From assembly GCA_963565915.1 (NCBI GenBank), contig OY751491.1, forward strand, positions 1,798,001 through 1,862,000: 64,000 bases of DNA, read 5' to 3'. Under the pieces are notes generated by a model that saw only the letters and a program-made list of their open reading frames with translations, was not told where the DNA came from and made no database searches. Position 1 is the stretch's first letter. Every line of letters starts with the position of its first letter. Below are positions 22,131 to 33,359 of the stretch, piece by piece. Both the position numbers and the translations under genes were made by a program. The stretch is from Entoloma clypeatum. Its lineage: Eukaryota > Basidiomycota > Agaricomycetes > Agaricales > Entolomataceae.

Positions 22131-25100
22131 CTACAAAACCAAACCCATCATTCGCCGCAGTTTTTCTACCTTTGGTTTTGATAGAGCCTTTGTCAACAAG
22201 TCTGCAGGCATATTATCTGTCTGGAGATACATTGGCACAATAGTTCCTTTTGCCACCTCATCTCTCAACCAATAATACCGTAAATCCAAATGTTTCATCC
22301 TGCCATGATGCTCTGGGTTTTTGGCAACACTCAAGGATGACTGATTGTCCATCCAGAGTTGTGATGGTCCTTCTATCTTGTAACCCATTTCCTTCAACAA
22401 GTTCCTCAACCACTTTATTTCCTTCCCACCAATTACTCCAGCAACATGCTCAGCCTCTGTAGTTGAAAGTGTGACAATGCTTTGCAACTTGCTGATCCAT
22501 ATTACCGCCCCTGACCCCACCTTTACCAAAATCCCACTAGTGGATTTTCCATTATCCTTGTTTCCACCATGATCTGCATCACAGAATGTGACAAATGACT
22601 CCCCAGTTTCTTCATCAGGACCATACTCCAACTTTATACCCAAGGTTCCCTTCAAATACCGAAAGACAGCTTGACAGCCTTCCAATGTGTTATGCCTGGA
22701 TTGCAGTTGAAGCGAGACAACACCCCTGCTGCATATGCAATATCTGGCCTTGATGTTGTGGCCAGATACAATAATGATCCGACAGCATTCATATAGGGGA
22801 TGTTCTGCATTTCTGTCTCCTCCTCTTTTGTTTGTGGACTTTGCTCTTTGCTGAGCTGCAATCCAGGTGTCATAGGTGTTCCAACAGGTTTACAGTCTGA
22901 CATGCCAAACTCTGCCAGCTTGTTAATAATATATTGGCGCTGCGACAAGTACAGCTTGTGCTTTGTCCTGTCCCGAGTAATTTCAATTCCTAGCAGGAAT
23001 GAAGTTGGTCCCAAGTCCCTCAATTTAAAGTGAGTTGCGAGCTCAGCAACAAACTCATCCAATGCAGCAGTGGATGCTGAAGCCAGTGTAATGTCATCCA
23101 CAAAGACTGGCACAAAGATTGTGATCCCATTTCGCTCCCATATGTAGATGCAAGGGTCAGAGTGCAAATGTCTGCAACCCATTAGAGATAAAATCTCTGC
23201 CATCTTTTCTGCAAACAGCCTGGGTGACTGTTTTAAACCATAAAGAGATTTGTTCAATCTCCAGACCCAATTTGGACCTTTTACTTGAAAGCCATCTGCT
23301 TGCTTGATGTATACAATTGTATCAATATCACTTTGTACAAATGCATGTGATATATCAACAGACCGCAAATTCAGGTCTTCAATTGCTGCAATAGCCAATA
23401 TCAAGCGAATTGTAGCTGACCGCAGTGTGGATGCATAGGTTTCCAAGTAATCAAATCCAGGCCTTTGGCTAAACCCTTTGGCAACAATGCGTGCTTTGAA
23501 CCGCTCAATTGAACCATCTGAATTTCTCTTTATTCGAAAGACCCATTTTGAACCAATTGCCTTTGCTCCAGATGGTAGCTCTACCAAATCCCAAGTGCCA
23601 TTGCTATAATGCACATTCATTTCTTCTTGAGCTGCCTCATGCCACTTCTCTGCATAGGGGCCTTCTATTGCCTCCTTCCATGTCAGAGGTTCAGATTCTC
23701 CAACAAAATTAGCTGCCTCTCCATCACTATCCTCATCCTCCTCTGATGATGATATTGCTGGAGTAGTTTCACGAACCTTCCACCACTCAGCTGGTCCAGC
23801 ACCTGCAGCCTTTCGAGTTGGTTTTCTTAGAGCAATGGGTCTGTTATCCGGTTCATCTTCATTATCCTGAGCAGGTTCAATTCTAGCACGTTGCCGTCTG
23901 CTGGCATTGGGAATTACTACTGGCTGCTCTGAAGCTTGAACAGGCATAGGCTGCGGCTGTTCAATAACTTGTTCCTCAACTTGAGCAGGCTGCTCCTCAA
24001 TAATAGAAGGTGCAGCAGGTGTAACAGGCTCTTGTTCATATTCTTCCTCTACAATAACTGGCCCTGGTGTGTGATCCTGAGACTGAGTGTCACTTTTGAT
24101 GTCTCCGGACTCTGAAATTGTGCCATAAGTGTATCGTTCATCAAAATCTGCCCGTTCACTGATAACAACCTTCTTTGTTTTAGGATTATAGAACTTCCAC
24201 CCCTTGTAACCATCAGGATAACCAATGAAGATACACTTTTGCATGTGTGACCCCAGCTTTTCCCGTTTATCCTTTTGAATATGAACATATGCCACACACC
24301 CCCAGACCCTAAAATGCCCAACATTAGGTTTCTTCTTATGCCACAAGTGATATGGAGTTGTTCCCAAAACAGCTGAAGTAGGACAACAATTCCACACTTT
24401 GACAAAAGCAGCCAAACAGTCACCCCAGAACCGTTTTGGCAGTCCAGACTGAGCAAGCATTGCCGTGATCCGTTCATCCAAAGTCCTGTTTGCATGCTCT
24501 GCAACACCATTCTGTTGTGGGCGATTTCTGACTGTGTACTGCCGCACAATGCCACATTTATCCAGATATCCAATGAACTCCTTTGAAATGTATTCACCAC
24601 CTTTGTCACATCTGAAACCCATTATCTTCTTTCCAGTTGCATTCTCAGCATAAGCTTTGAATGTTTTAAATGCACTAAATGAGTCACTCTTCTTTTTCAG
24701 TGGTACAACCATCTTGAAGCGTGAGTAATCATCTATAAATGTGATCCAATAGTTGAAGCCTCCATTAGATGTGGTCCCAACATGATGTAAGTCAGAGTGA
24801 ATCATTTCCAAAAACTCTGTGGCTCTAGTTTCACTTGAAACAAATGGATTTGCATGCATTTTTCCAGCCAAACATGGTTCACAAACAGGATCAGGCTTTG
24901 CTGCAGAGTCAAAGACAATGTCATCCACCAAGTTTTCCTTCACCAGCATTTTGATATCACCATAGTTGTGATGACAAAGCTGTTCATGCCACAAAGACAG
25001 ATCAAGAGGCAGAGTTGACAACAGATGTGCATGTTCAGATGAGCTCAAAGTTGTACCATTCAAATAACCAACATTGTAATCATTAATTGTAGCAGTAAAC

Positions 25101-26287
25101 AAAACAGTACCACTATGAATGAAATTCATGGTATCATAGGAAATATGAACATCAAATTGTTTTCTTCTAGTCAAATATAACACAGCAAGAAGATTATTCT
25201 GTAAGCCAGGTACATGTAACACTCTAGATAATTCAACTTGTCTACTTTTCATTCCGTTTATAATGGGACAGAACACAATACTACCAACGCCTTCTGAATA
25301 AATGATTCTGTTGTCTGCCAATTGAATAGCAACTCTATAAGAGGTATAATCCTTTATCCAATGGTGATGTGGTGTCATATGAGAAGTGGCCCCTGTGTCT
25401 GTATTCCAATCAAAAACATTAGAAGAGGTTGAATGAGCATTAAAGTACAATGCACTTGCATTTCCAGCAGATTCTGTTACAACATCTGCTTTCTCCTCTG
25501 CTATCTTGGCTTGGCTGCCCCCATTTCCATTGCCTCTTGGTCCATGGTTTTTTCTTTTATTTTTGATTTCAGGACATTCATTCTTCCAATGACCATCCTT
25601 CTTGCAGTAGTTGCAAGATCCCTTTTTCACAAATGTACTTGTGTGATATGCTTTTGCCCTGTTGACCTGCTCCACCCTCCTTTGACGATTAAGCTCTTCA
25701 CTGCGGAATGCTTGTAGGATTTTATCCTTGTCCAGAGAATCCAATAGAAGAAGCGAGGTTGAGAAGTGCGAATATTCTTCAGGCAATGCCCGAATCAATG
25801 CCATGCACTGCAATTCATCATCCAGCTTTTCCAAAGTGAAATCCTGTGGCCTGAGATTTTTTATGTTTCCCATTGCCTTTTCAATCCTAACATCCAGATC
25901 CACCAGTGATTCATCGTCATTCTTTTCAATGGAGAACAAGTCATCATATGCATTGAACCTTGCACCAGGTTTCTTCTGCAAATGGGCCTTTTCAAGAAGA
26001 CTCCACATCTCCACTGGGTTTTCATCTCTTCCTCGGAAATGAACCCTTTGGTCATCATCAACTGCCAAGTAGATTTCTCCTGCAGCTTTTTCAGCTTTGG
26101 TTTCCCATTTCTCCAAGGCAGCTGCATCTGACTTTGGCATCACTTCTTTTCCAGTCACCAACTTCCAATAACCCAATTTCATCAACCAAGCCTTCATCTC
26201 ACCTCTCCACTCTGTATAGTTTGAGTTGGATAGAGGCTTGAATTTCGGTGTTAATGATTCAGAAGACATGATTGCCAACTGTTCCAA
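22131..26287 (-). pseudogene. Copia gag-pol polyprotein, one frameshift
   Basis: The main frame (26287-22652) encodes 1211 residues. Gag has a CCHC knuckle (CNYCKKDGHWKNEC, 225-238). The protease has DTGATSHM (Asp297). The integrase has HHCC residues near 434-472 and a DDE triad at Asp499, Asp561 and Glu597 (spacing 35). The reverse transcriptase (about 890-1120) has FVDD at 1062-1065. A one-base loss near 22670 (after THWKAVK) moves the RNase H domain (EAEHVAGVIGGKEIKWLRN) to the ORF ending at 22131. All other catalytic residues are present. Given the age of the insertion, the shift is either a fresh lesion or a base-calling error. The polyprotein copies element RNA into DNA and integrates it. 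Confidence 0.95.
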
Positions 26288-26410
26288 TATTCCAAAGTGT
26301 GATTGTCAAGTCAATAGACTTGATGGTTTTCAATAGGACTTGATTGGTCCTTTAAAAGTGCCAAGGTGCAGCAATGCAACAATATCCCAACAATAATCAT
26401 GAATGCACGA

Positions 26411-26487
26411 TGTGGCCAGACTGGGGTTTGAACCCAGGACCTCCTGGATATATACCAAGTGCTCTAACCAACTGAGCCACCAGGTCT
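26411..26487 (-). tRNA. tRNA-like sequence in the copia leader (degenerate)
   Basis: The minus strand folds as a tRNA. The D arm is GCTC/GAGC with an A box TGGCTCAGTTGG. The anticodon stem is CTTGG/CCAGG around a 7-nt loop TATATAT. The T arm is CTGGG/CCCAG with loop TTCAAAC and an intact B box. The acceptor stem pairs at only 5 of 7 positions, and position 33 is A rather than the invariant U, so a functional tRNA is unlikely (loop suggestive of Ile-UAU). It lies inside the element, in the same orientation, between primer site and gag. A captured tRNA gene or tRNA-derived SINE piece is likely. Confidence 0.6.
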
Positions 26488-26686
26488 TCTGGGATTCAAC
26501 TTGGATAGTACTCCATCTCACTCAACAATAGTACAACCACTGCAGTATCAACCTGACAAATGCTCAACCTGAGCTAACCAATTCAGGCAACTTGCAAATA
26601 TGGCATGCACCCAATATGAGTTCTGTGGCATATTACTAATCCAACACTACCACCTAATCTGCCACATCTTACTAAGCAGGCTGCTT

Positions 26687-26707
26687 GAAGCACCAGGGCC
26701 CATAACC
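26687..26707 (-). promoter_or_regulatory. Copia primer-binding site (half initiator tRNA-Met)
   Basis: Directly after the 5' LTR the element strand reads GGTTATGGGCCCTGGTGCTT. Its complement resembles the 5' half of eukaryotic initiator tRNA-Met up to the anticodon stem-loop (GGGCCCAUAACC). Drosophila copia and yeast Ty5 prime from such a cleaved half tRNA. The match is judged from the known tRNA, not from a copy in this genome. Confidence 0.7.
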
Positions 26708-27033
26708 TGTTAAACCAATCAAGTCAAAGCACTACTAGTGATAGCACTAGTCAGATACAATGTCAAGAATAGTCTGCAATTCACCAATTCACAGAGTTTG
26801 TTAATAGTTCTGTGTTTCGCAAGTTTGCAAAAGCAGTAATGTGTCCCAGTTCAGGACATAGTTGGATTCTGGTTCTGTATGCTACTGTTTGGTACAGAAA
26901 CGCATGAGGCGTGATTCTAGGTGTCCACTATATCGCGTTTTTGCTATTTTATATATAACTCTATATGTACTATATTGTAGAATGTTCCTTGACATGTAAT
27001 AAAGTGTTTTATCACAAATATTGCACTTTAACA
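26708..27033 (-). repeat. Copia 5' LTR
   Basis: 326 bp, essentially identical to 21747-22072. It is followed on its right by GCAAA, the duplicated target that also precedes the left LTR. Confidence 0.95.
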
Positions 27034-27614
27034 GCAAATGCCGCTCAAGCCATGAAATGGTATTTCAAACCTACAAGCGATCTGGCCGACAGACTGGCGG
27101 CCATGTTCAAGGTCGCCTTTCCTGATTACTACCAGAAATACCGCAAGGCATTCGATGCAGGTGTTTGGGAGCCGCTCGATCCCGGTCCATGGCTCGGTCG
27201 TGCCATCATTTGGAAGTTGCAAGTACTTCCTCATCGCGATGAACTTGACACCGGCCCTGCCGCCTGCTTCCCTCTAGGAAGCTTTTCAGGAGGAGAACTC
27301 TATCTTCCAGATCTCAATCTCAAGTTCATGTAAGTTTAATCGTCTTGTATCTAGAGTTCAACGTTTGATAATGCCCGTCAAACAGATACAGACCTGGCGA
27401 CGTAATCATATTCCTATCAGGAGACATTTATCACTTGGTTGGAACATGGACTCCGTCTCCTAGTCCAGCTCTGAACGAGATCGGCGTGACGCCCGGACGA
27501 GTAGGGCATGTTTTTTTCTTTCTGCAAGATTCATTAAATATTCTGGAAGACAAAGAGCCGTTGTGGGGCATCAAGACCTGCTGGGGGAAAAATCCAGATG
27601 CTGATCAGTTTTGA
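27034..27614 (+). pseudogene. TET/JBP-like dioxygenase gene, 3' catalytic part
   Basis: This continues the exon cut at 21746; with one GCAAA retained the frame stays open. The double-stranded beta-helix core has HRDEL (His 27232-27234, Asp 27238-27240), then GSFSGGELYLPDL, then after intron 27330-27385 YRPGDVIIFLSG, the distal His (27432-27434, IYHLVG) and an Arg (27498-27500, GRVGHVFF) to bind 2-oxoglutarate. Stop at 27612-27614. All expected Fe(II) and cosubstrate residues are present. The FSGGELYLPDL-type signature is what I know from basidiomycete TET/JBP enzymes, which oxidise 5-methylcytosine or thymine; the substrate here is not shown. Before the copia insertion the catalytic core was probably functional. 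Confidence 0.7.
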
Positions 27615-28015
27615 TGAACCGTCATCTCATTCTTTATAAATAGTAATATTTAAAGCGCTAGCATTATATGAAGTCTGTCTTGCAGCGAGAGACGACCAAT
27701 ACTTTATTATAGACGGCATCTCTGCAAACTCAAAGTAGAGTTACGCTAGCAAAATACCAGGCAGTATTTACTTGTAAGGCTCATTTACGTTTTCAAGTTT
27801 TAGACAAAAAGTTCTTGGCGCAATGCATTCACAATTTCAAGCGACATATGTATTACAGGCATGCAAAAAAAAAGACAATGATGACGACGAAGCCCGGCAG
27901 AGTAAAGCAATAAAAAAAACAAGCGACAGCCGCCGCATTGTCCAGACAGGTCTGCCATTCTTTCTGAAACAATGTTTCTGAGCTAATTTTTTCTCCAGAT
28001 TTAAAACAAAAAAAA
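27615..28015. other. Intergenic stretch between converging genes
   Basis: The 3' flanks of the dioxygenase gene (plus) and gene Y (minus) meet here. Open frames on the minus strand (27837-28049) may belong to a further 3' exon of gene Y, since a GTAATT donor follows the predicted stop. No other feature is seen. Confidence 0.4.
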
Positions 28016-29556
28016 TTACCAATTCCCAGCTTTGACAACCGCAACCCACTGCAAGTTGTGGGAAACGTTGACCACATCTTTCCGGTACTTTGACACTGTA
28101 TATCCCACCAAGATGATAGACTTGTAAGGTATTTCCCCCTCGAAAGCGGGAAAGTCTTGGAGGTTGTCAACGTTATTGGGCAGCAAAAAATGTTTCTTCT
28201 GTGCGTCAATGACAGGAACTAGGCAAAGGTAAGCCCTAAAGACCCTACTCTTTAAAAACTTCCTTACCGTTCTGAAGCGCCGAAGAGAACGACGATGATG
28301 CTACCGAAGGACCACTTACCGATGTAATACGGCTGATGCGGGGATTGAAGAAGCTCTTGCGCAGGGAAGAGCTCGCTGATGAGCTTCCAGATGGCAACGA
28401 TGATATGCCGGCTAATATTGGAGGCAAGGTAAGTTTTGAACAACAATGAAAAAAAATAATTAGACGTACATTTGCTCATCAGAGGCGTGCTGATTGTCAA
28501 CTGGTTGTTGACAATCTGGCCCTGGAAGGAGTCAACGCCCAGAAGAACACCCAGAACGGCAACATGACGTTCAATTTCCATTGTTAACAGCACAATGTTG
28601 AGAAACTTGAAGTACTTGTCGCCGGTCTTCGATTTCTGGTATTCGCAGACACCGTCTTCCGCGCACATACCTACCATGATGCAGAGCGCTCGCCTGTCCT
28701 GCCTCTTGAATTTGACATATTGCGTATAGTATTTTTTGTCATTTGGAGAGGAGTCCGACAATTCAAGACAGTCGGGATTGACACGAGACAGATTGACAAC
28801 ATTGCGGCATCGGTCGCTGGTAAATGCGATGAGTTCCTTAAGATGTCTGTTGGAACAACTGATCAGTATTGCTGTAGAAGAATAGAAAAAATGATCTTAC
28901 AGCCACCGTTTATCTCTGACTTTGAGATCATCAGCAAGTACTGAAATAAGGACGTAACCGTCCATTTGCTCGATGCTGCTCCAGCTGATCATTTTTTTAT
29001 TGCTATAGAATTTGTCAGTTGATTCAAATCAATTATGAGTATTTTATGTGTGCTCACCTTGGCAACGTTGGCAGGCCTTTATATGAATCTAAAAGATCCG
29101 GATTGGCGAGACTACCGTCGAAGCCGCTGGTCTCGGAGACCTCCTCCTCTGCCTCATCAAAAATTCTGGGTGAGTTATGGTAAGCAAATAAAATATGATA
29201 AGATATATATATATAACATACTTTTCCAACCTATAGAAAATTTAAAATTTACAATCAATCTAGGAAACAACATAAGAAAGAACAAAGAAACGCTTACTTT
29301 TCAGTCTCTTCTGAGACCTGCAGTTGCTTGCAGGGCTTCTTTGGTACTGGTCTTATATCAAGCTGTTAGAACTTACTATCAAAAGTCAGATAATACTTAT
29401 GTGTCTTGAATTTGCAGTTTGTCGTCGTCGGTGTCCTCCTTTGTGTTTGGGTAGGGATTGAATCGAGTTCGAACGTTTCTGCGCAGGCGTCTTTGGAAGA
29501 CTGATCTCTTCCTCTTCAGAACTTGTAGGGAGTCGCATTTTGCGGTGGTGAGACAT
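28016..29556 (-). CDS. Gene Y, uncharacterised multi-exon gene
   Basis: Start ATG at 29556 (MSHHRKMRLPTSSEEEE, a charged N-terminus). Recognisable exons include SETSGFDGSLANPDLLDSYK, MISWSSIEQMDGYVLISV, HLKELIAFTSDRCRNVVN, then SPNDKKYYTQYVKFKRQDRR, and a C-terminal block IPYKSIILVGYTV ... NVSHNLQWVAVV ending near 28016. Typical short introns separate them. The final block (hydrophobic VGYTV then an Asn-Leu-Gln-Trp strand) resembles the end of an uncharacterised basidiomycete family, but I cannot name a function. It converges on the dioxygenase gene. Exact exon ends near the 3' side are uncertain. Confidence 0.5.
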
Positions 29557-30192
29557 GGCTAGGGAGGTGAGAGGTTGCTGCCAATTTCTTATCTTTATTT
29601 ATCCTAAACCAAGAGCACACATATAGTAACCAACCCCCACTCAAGACCTATTACAAAAAGGAAACCTATGCCCTGAAAACAGGATCCAAAGAGCTTCAAA
29701 GCTTAAGGAAGCCAAAGCAGAATCAACTGCTGTAGTAGTGCATCCTGAACAAGCCAAGATAAACCACTCTGCTCTGTCTCCTGAACGACGCAATTTTTTT
29801 ATTGTCTCTTCTCTGCATACGCGCAAATGAATGTTTCCATTCAGTTGTCGTGCTTATTACATGTTTTTGTTACAGACTGTTTATGGCATGAAACTAACTA
29901 TTTACAGAAACAAGTTTAATCACATGCACCAAAAGCTGACCAGGTAAGTCCTCAGCTGACATTGTTGAGGAGACCTACAGTCCTTTTATTTGTTCTTCCG
30001 GTCTGTACCTCCGCCTTGATCAACATCTGAGCATTTTCAGGGCAAATCATTGCGCAGTAATTCATTGAAAAATACCAGCCCTGTCATATTGTCTGTCTGC
30101 GCGTCCAGAATTGTAAAGAAGTAGTCAATATTCTAAAAGCTCTTTAACAACTTCAGCAACAACTCTGTCGATTCATCAGCCTTTTCTTTAAA
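29557..30192. other. Intergenic stretch
   Basis: AT-rich, upstream of gene Y. The minus-strand frame 29641-29826 shows no motif. No repeat recognised elsewhere in the window. Confidence 0.4.
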
Positions 30193-30921
30193 AATGGACT
30201 CCTTCTACAACAAAGAAGAAGCTTGTCAGCAGTAAGGTTTTTGGTGACATTGCAGTTTAATCAGACTTATTGCAGGTCGCAAATTAAATGAGTTCAGTGC
30301 TGCAGCTGTTGCAAAAGATCCACAAAGCCAACTTTGGACTTTTGGAACGGTAAGCATATTATCAACATATAGCACCATAGAAGCTAAGCTACAGCATAAC
30401 AGGACAACGGCGTGAAGGATCCTGTTATCTGGGAAATTCCTAGGCCTCATGCATGGAAATTGTCAATTCCAGGAAAATCGGGTTCACAGGAAGTCGAAAT
30501 GGTACTGTGTTTACAAGGCATCCTGAGCAACCTTCAACTTCCGCCTGTATCCAAAGCATATAAATGGTAAATAAGTTTCTATCAGAACCATTTATGAAGT
30601 ATTAATTAAACCTGTGTTGAAAGTGCCAATCATCCCTGGTCATGGTTTCAGTTGGTTACATTGACAGGTCTCGGTGCAAGCTTTTTTCACGATCTCATTC
30701 AAAAAATCAGGGAAATTGAAGATAAATTTTAGAGATCTTTTCCATCTGAATCGCTGGATCCTTGGCGGCCTGGCTGCTTCAATACTCATCTGACCATCCA
30801 AATCAGAAACAGGTTTTTCACAGATTGTCACAACCAAGGCTCCCAACCAGAAGTACCTTTTGGGAATGGGGTCGATCCTGAAGGCATTCTGATGTGAGTG
30901 AAGAATCAGGGCGTGGTTCAC
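30193..30921 (+). pseudogene. Fragments of an unrecognised spliced gene
   Basis: ATG at 30193 begins MDSFYNKEEACQQ. An intron-like break follows, then FSAAAVAKDPQSQLWTFGT, another break, and VKDPVIWEIPRPHAWKLSIP followed by GKSGSQEVEM. Splicing the first two pieces is out of frame, so the gene is broken or misread. From about 30650 to 30921 an open frame on the opposite strand (FRIDPIPKRYFWLGALVV) occurs, and GGAAGTC words appear inverted around 30490 and 30965, suggesting a local inversion. No function can be assigned. Confidence 0.3.
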
Positions 30922-31178
30922 CTTGAGGAAAATGTCGTGCAGTATTTCAAGGCGGAAGTTTCTGGAAGTCGGGTTCGGTCAGTCCCTTGCATCTCATTGT
31001 CAAACAAATCTTTCCTGATTTGGGCACTGTTCTCATGGCTTCAAACAAAAGTTCCCAGAATACAACTTACTAATTGTGGGAAAAATCACATTGCAACTTT
31101 TCAGAATCAAAAGTCATTCAAATTCTCATGCGAATGAGTTTTCCAAAATAGGAAATTTTGGACTCGTAATACATAAAG

Positions 31179-31721
31179 TGTCATAACCATATGATTCACA
31201 TCCGACTTATCCGACGACTTCGACATTTCATCCGCTCCGACATCCGCTCCAACAACATTCTATTTATATTGAATATACTTCTACTACGTAACATCTCAAC
31301 CATACTTACAAGTAGACATATGTTGTTCACTTTTCATTTGCTACTCTCCGTACTCCGAATGTTCCGATGGTCAACTCCGATATCTGCACATCACTTATAG
31401 TAATGCTGATCATTCTAGTCTACTATAAATAGTGTACAAACCTGTCGTAGAACCTCAGTTCAAATATCATACGTTACACCTCATTCGCATCCGTCTCTAC
31501 TTGCCTTTGAGCATTCTCTCCGTCACCTCCGCTCATCCGCTCATCCGCTCATCCGACATCCGCCAATCCGAAATCGAGGACCACGTCAAAGAGTGGGGCG
31601 CAACGCACAAGTTGAAGCCAGGTCCTTTCTGCCAACGTCGCACTTACCGCATTCCGCTCCTTCGCTACTCCGCTCCGACTCGTCCAACGTTTTCCGATAT
31701 TGAGAAACACGCTACGTGACA
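31179..31721 (+). repeat. Solo LTR, D family, full length (543 bp)
   Basis: Bounded by TGTCA and TGACA (a 5-bp inverted terminal match). It has TATAAATA at 31424, AGTTCAAATAT 33 bp downstream at 31457-31467, and the GGCGCAAC...GAAGCCA block at 31597-31620. It serves as the reference copy for the partial LTRs at 2101 and 56379-56988. Flanks are TAAAG on the left and AAGAC on the right, so no clean target duplication is seen. Confidence 0.85.
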
Positions 31722-32570
31722 AAGACACTGTAAAATCTTGGTTTCAAAAGCTTACAGACACGGCAGTTACATACAATAAAATACTATTGGACAAACAAAC
31801 CCAAAAAGGTGAAAACTCAAAAAAATAGCACAGATGAATCGGACTTGGATACACTTGTAAATTATATTGTTGGGGAGCCCTTGGCAATGAGGCTTGGTTC
31901 GTCCCCTACGGATGAATGCTTAATTCCCTGTTGTGATGAATCAGATAACTTATCTAGGCAAACAGACTCTATGGGGGAACCATCTTTTATTCAATCCGCT
32001 TTTTTGGAAAAGGAGCTTATGATGAAAATCATGCTGGAAACGGTGCAAGATAAATGCACCTTTGACATCAATGCACTCAGGGGTGACAGGAATGTTCATT
32101 GATCTGGACTTCGCCAAAAGGAACAACATTAAATTAAGGGAACTACCTTTTCCTATTTGGGTCTACAACATTGATGGCATGCTTAATCAAGGAGGTTTGA
32201 TCACACATGAAGCAGTCATGGCTATGTGGTATAAAGGACATGTGGAAATAGCAGTGTTTGAAGCATGCAATCTAGGGAAGACTAAGATTATTGCCAGACA
32301 CACTTGGCTGAAATGCCATAATCCAGAAATCAATTGGGAAAAAGCGGAAATTAAGCTATCAAGATGTCCTGAAGAATGTGGCATGCACAGAACATGTTAT
32401 TTAAATAAAACGGCAAGAACCAGATGGGGTGTGGGGAGGCACAATGCAGTGTTATTTAAAGCTCCGACATCGGAGTCCTGTCCACTAAGACGGACATGAG
32501 CTTTGGCAAGATTTACCACAGCATGAAGGAAGGAGCCACAATGGCCTTAAGTTTATATGGAGAGATTGAA
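31722..32570 (+). pseudogene. Gypsy D gag end and aspartic protease fragment
   Basis: The C-terminal end of a gag-like frame (KDTVKSWFQKLTDTAVTYNK, 31722 on) and a segment 31809-32090 lead to a retropepsin (SGVTGMFIDLDFA, ARHTWLKCHNPEINW) at 32070-32400. At the junction the frame jumps from DINAL to SGVTG. The catalytic Asp codon is missing and the frame is shifted, as after a short deletion. The sequence fades out near 32570. Ordinary old debris next to the LTR. Confidence 0.65.
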
Positions 32571-33359
32571 TGAGACTGACATTCTACATGTATTCTCCGG
32601 AGCATATCTTTGGATAAGTGTTGAGATGTTGGTGAACTCATGACCTCTGGTGTGAGTTTGGATACTTCTGGTCCAAATTTTTGGATTCTGCCTTGTAGAA
32701 TACAAATAAAACATGTAAAAAACGCGTGGTGCACATGTAATTTGCTGTTGGATGGTCAAGAAATGCCTGGGCCAGATACCCTCAAATCTGAGGGCGAAGG
32801 AGTGATTACATAATGTAATTAACACATTCGTGACTCTTTTGGGAATGCATCGGTGGCATCGCGACTCTTTGGTGATGTGTTGTGAAGCCAGTAATAGCCC
32901 CTGCCACAATAGATACAGTGGTCTGCAAGACAACCTATGCATCTGCACACACCTTGATACCAATACCCTATGGGGACCTTCAAGTTGAAAAAGATTTTTC
33001 GATGGAATCCAACCTGAAGACGATCTAATCTGCAAAAAGCCCAATTCTCATCGCTATCCACACATGCCACACCACTTGAGACCAATGACAGGAACAAGGA
33101 AAATGCTACTGCACTCAAGGGCCTTTCATTGCGTGCCATCGAGTTTGAAAAACGATACCAAAACGAATAGAAAAAGACAACACACACGACCAAAGCACTA
33201 AACAAAATCAAGAATATACTTGATGTTTCGCAATCTGACCACATTTCCACTACTACTGAGCTCGAAGATGCCCAACTACAGCTACACGTACCAAAACCCA
33301 GCTTTCACAACTCAAGGAGCACAACAATGACTTGCAGAAGAAAAACCATGCGCTTCACA
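32571..33359. other. Unassigned stretch
   Basis: No supported gene. Minus-strand frames (32553-33044, 32819-33250) include a hydrophobic N-terminus and several Cys but no family motif. Because the plus strand from about 33240 seems to lead into the protein that follows, they may be antisense noise. Confidence 0.35.

Larger units (their letters stand above)
21747..27033 (-). mobile_element. Ty1/copia element, 5287 bp, recent insertion
   Basis: A complete LTR retrotransposon on the minus strand. LTRs of 326 bp (21747-22072 and 26708-27033) begin TGTTAA, end TTAACA and differ at one position that I could find. Flanking GCAAA at 21742-21746 and 27034-27038 is a perfect 5-bp target duplication. 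Inside are a primer-binding site next to the right LTR, a leader of about 420 bp, one long gag-pol frame with a single one-base break, and a purine tract (AAGGGGGTG) before the left LTR. The near-identical LTRs indicate a very recent insertion. Confidence 0.97.

Noticed and set aside
23509..26241. Plus-strand ORFs opposite the copia polyprotein.
   Set aside because: Antisense shadows of a well-supported gag-pol frame.
26330..26521. 63-residue minus-strand ORF containing WLEHLVYIQEVLGSNPS.
   Set aside because: This is the read-through of the tRNA-like sequence; such phrases arise from tRNA arms.
31174..31726. Target-site duplication around the D solo LTR.
   Set aside because: TAAAG on the left and AAGAC on the right do not match; only a shared AAAG overlaps the LTR edge, so no duplication is claimed.
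32553..33250. Cys-containing minus-strand ORFs with a signal-like N-terminus.
   Set aside because: No recognisable family, and the plus strand seems to run into a known repeat-family protein. Left unassigned.
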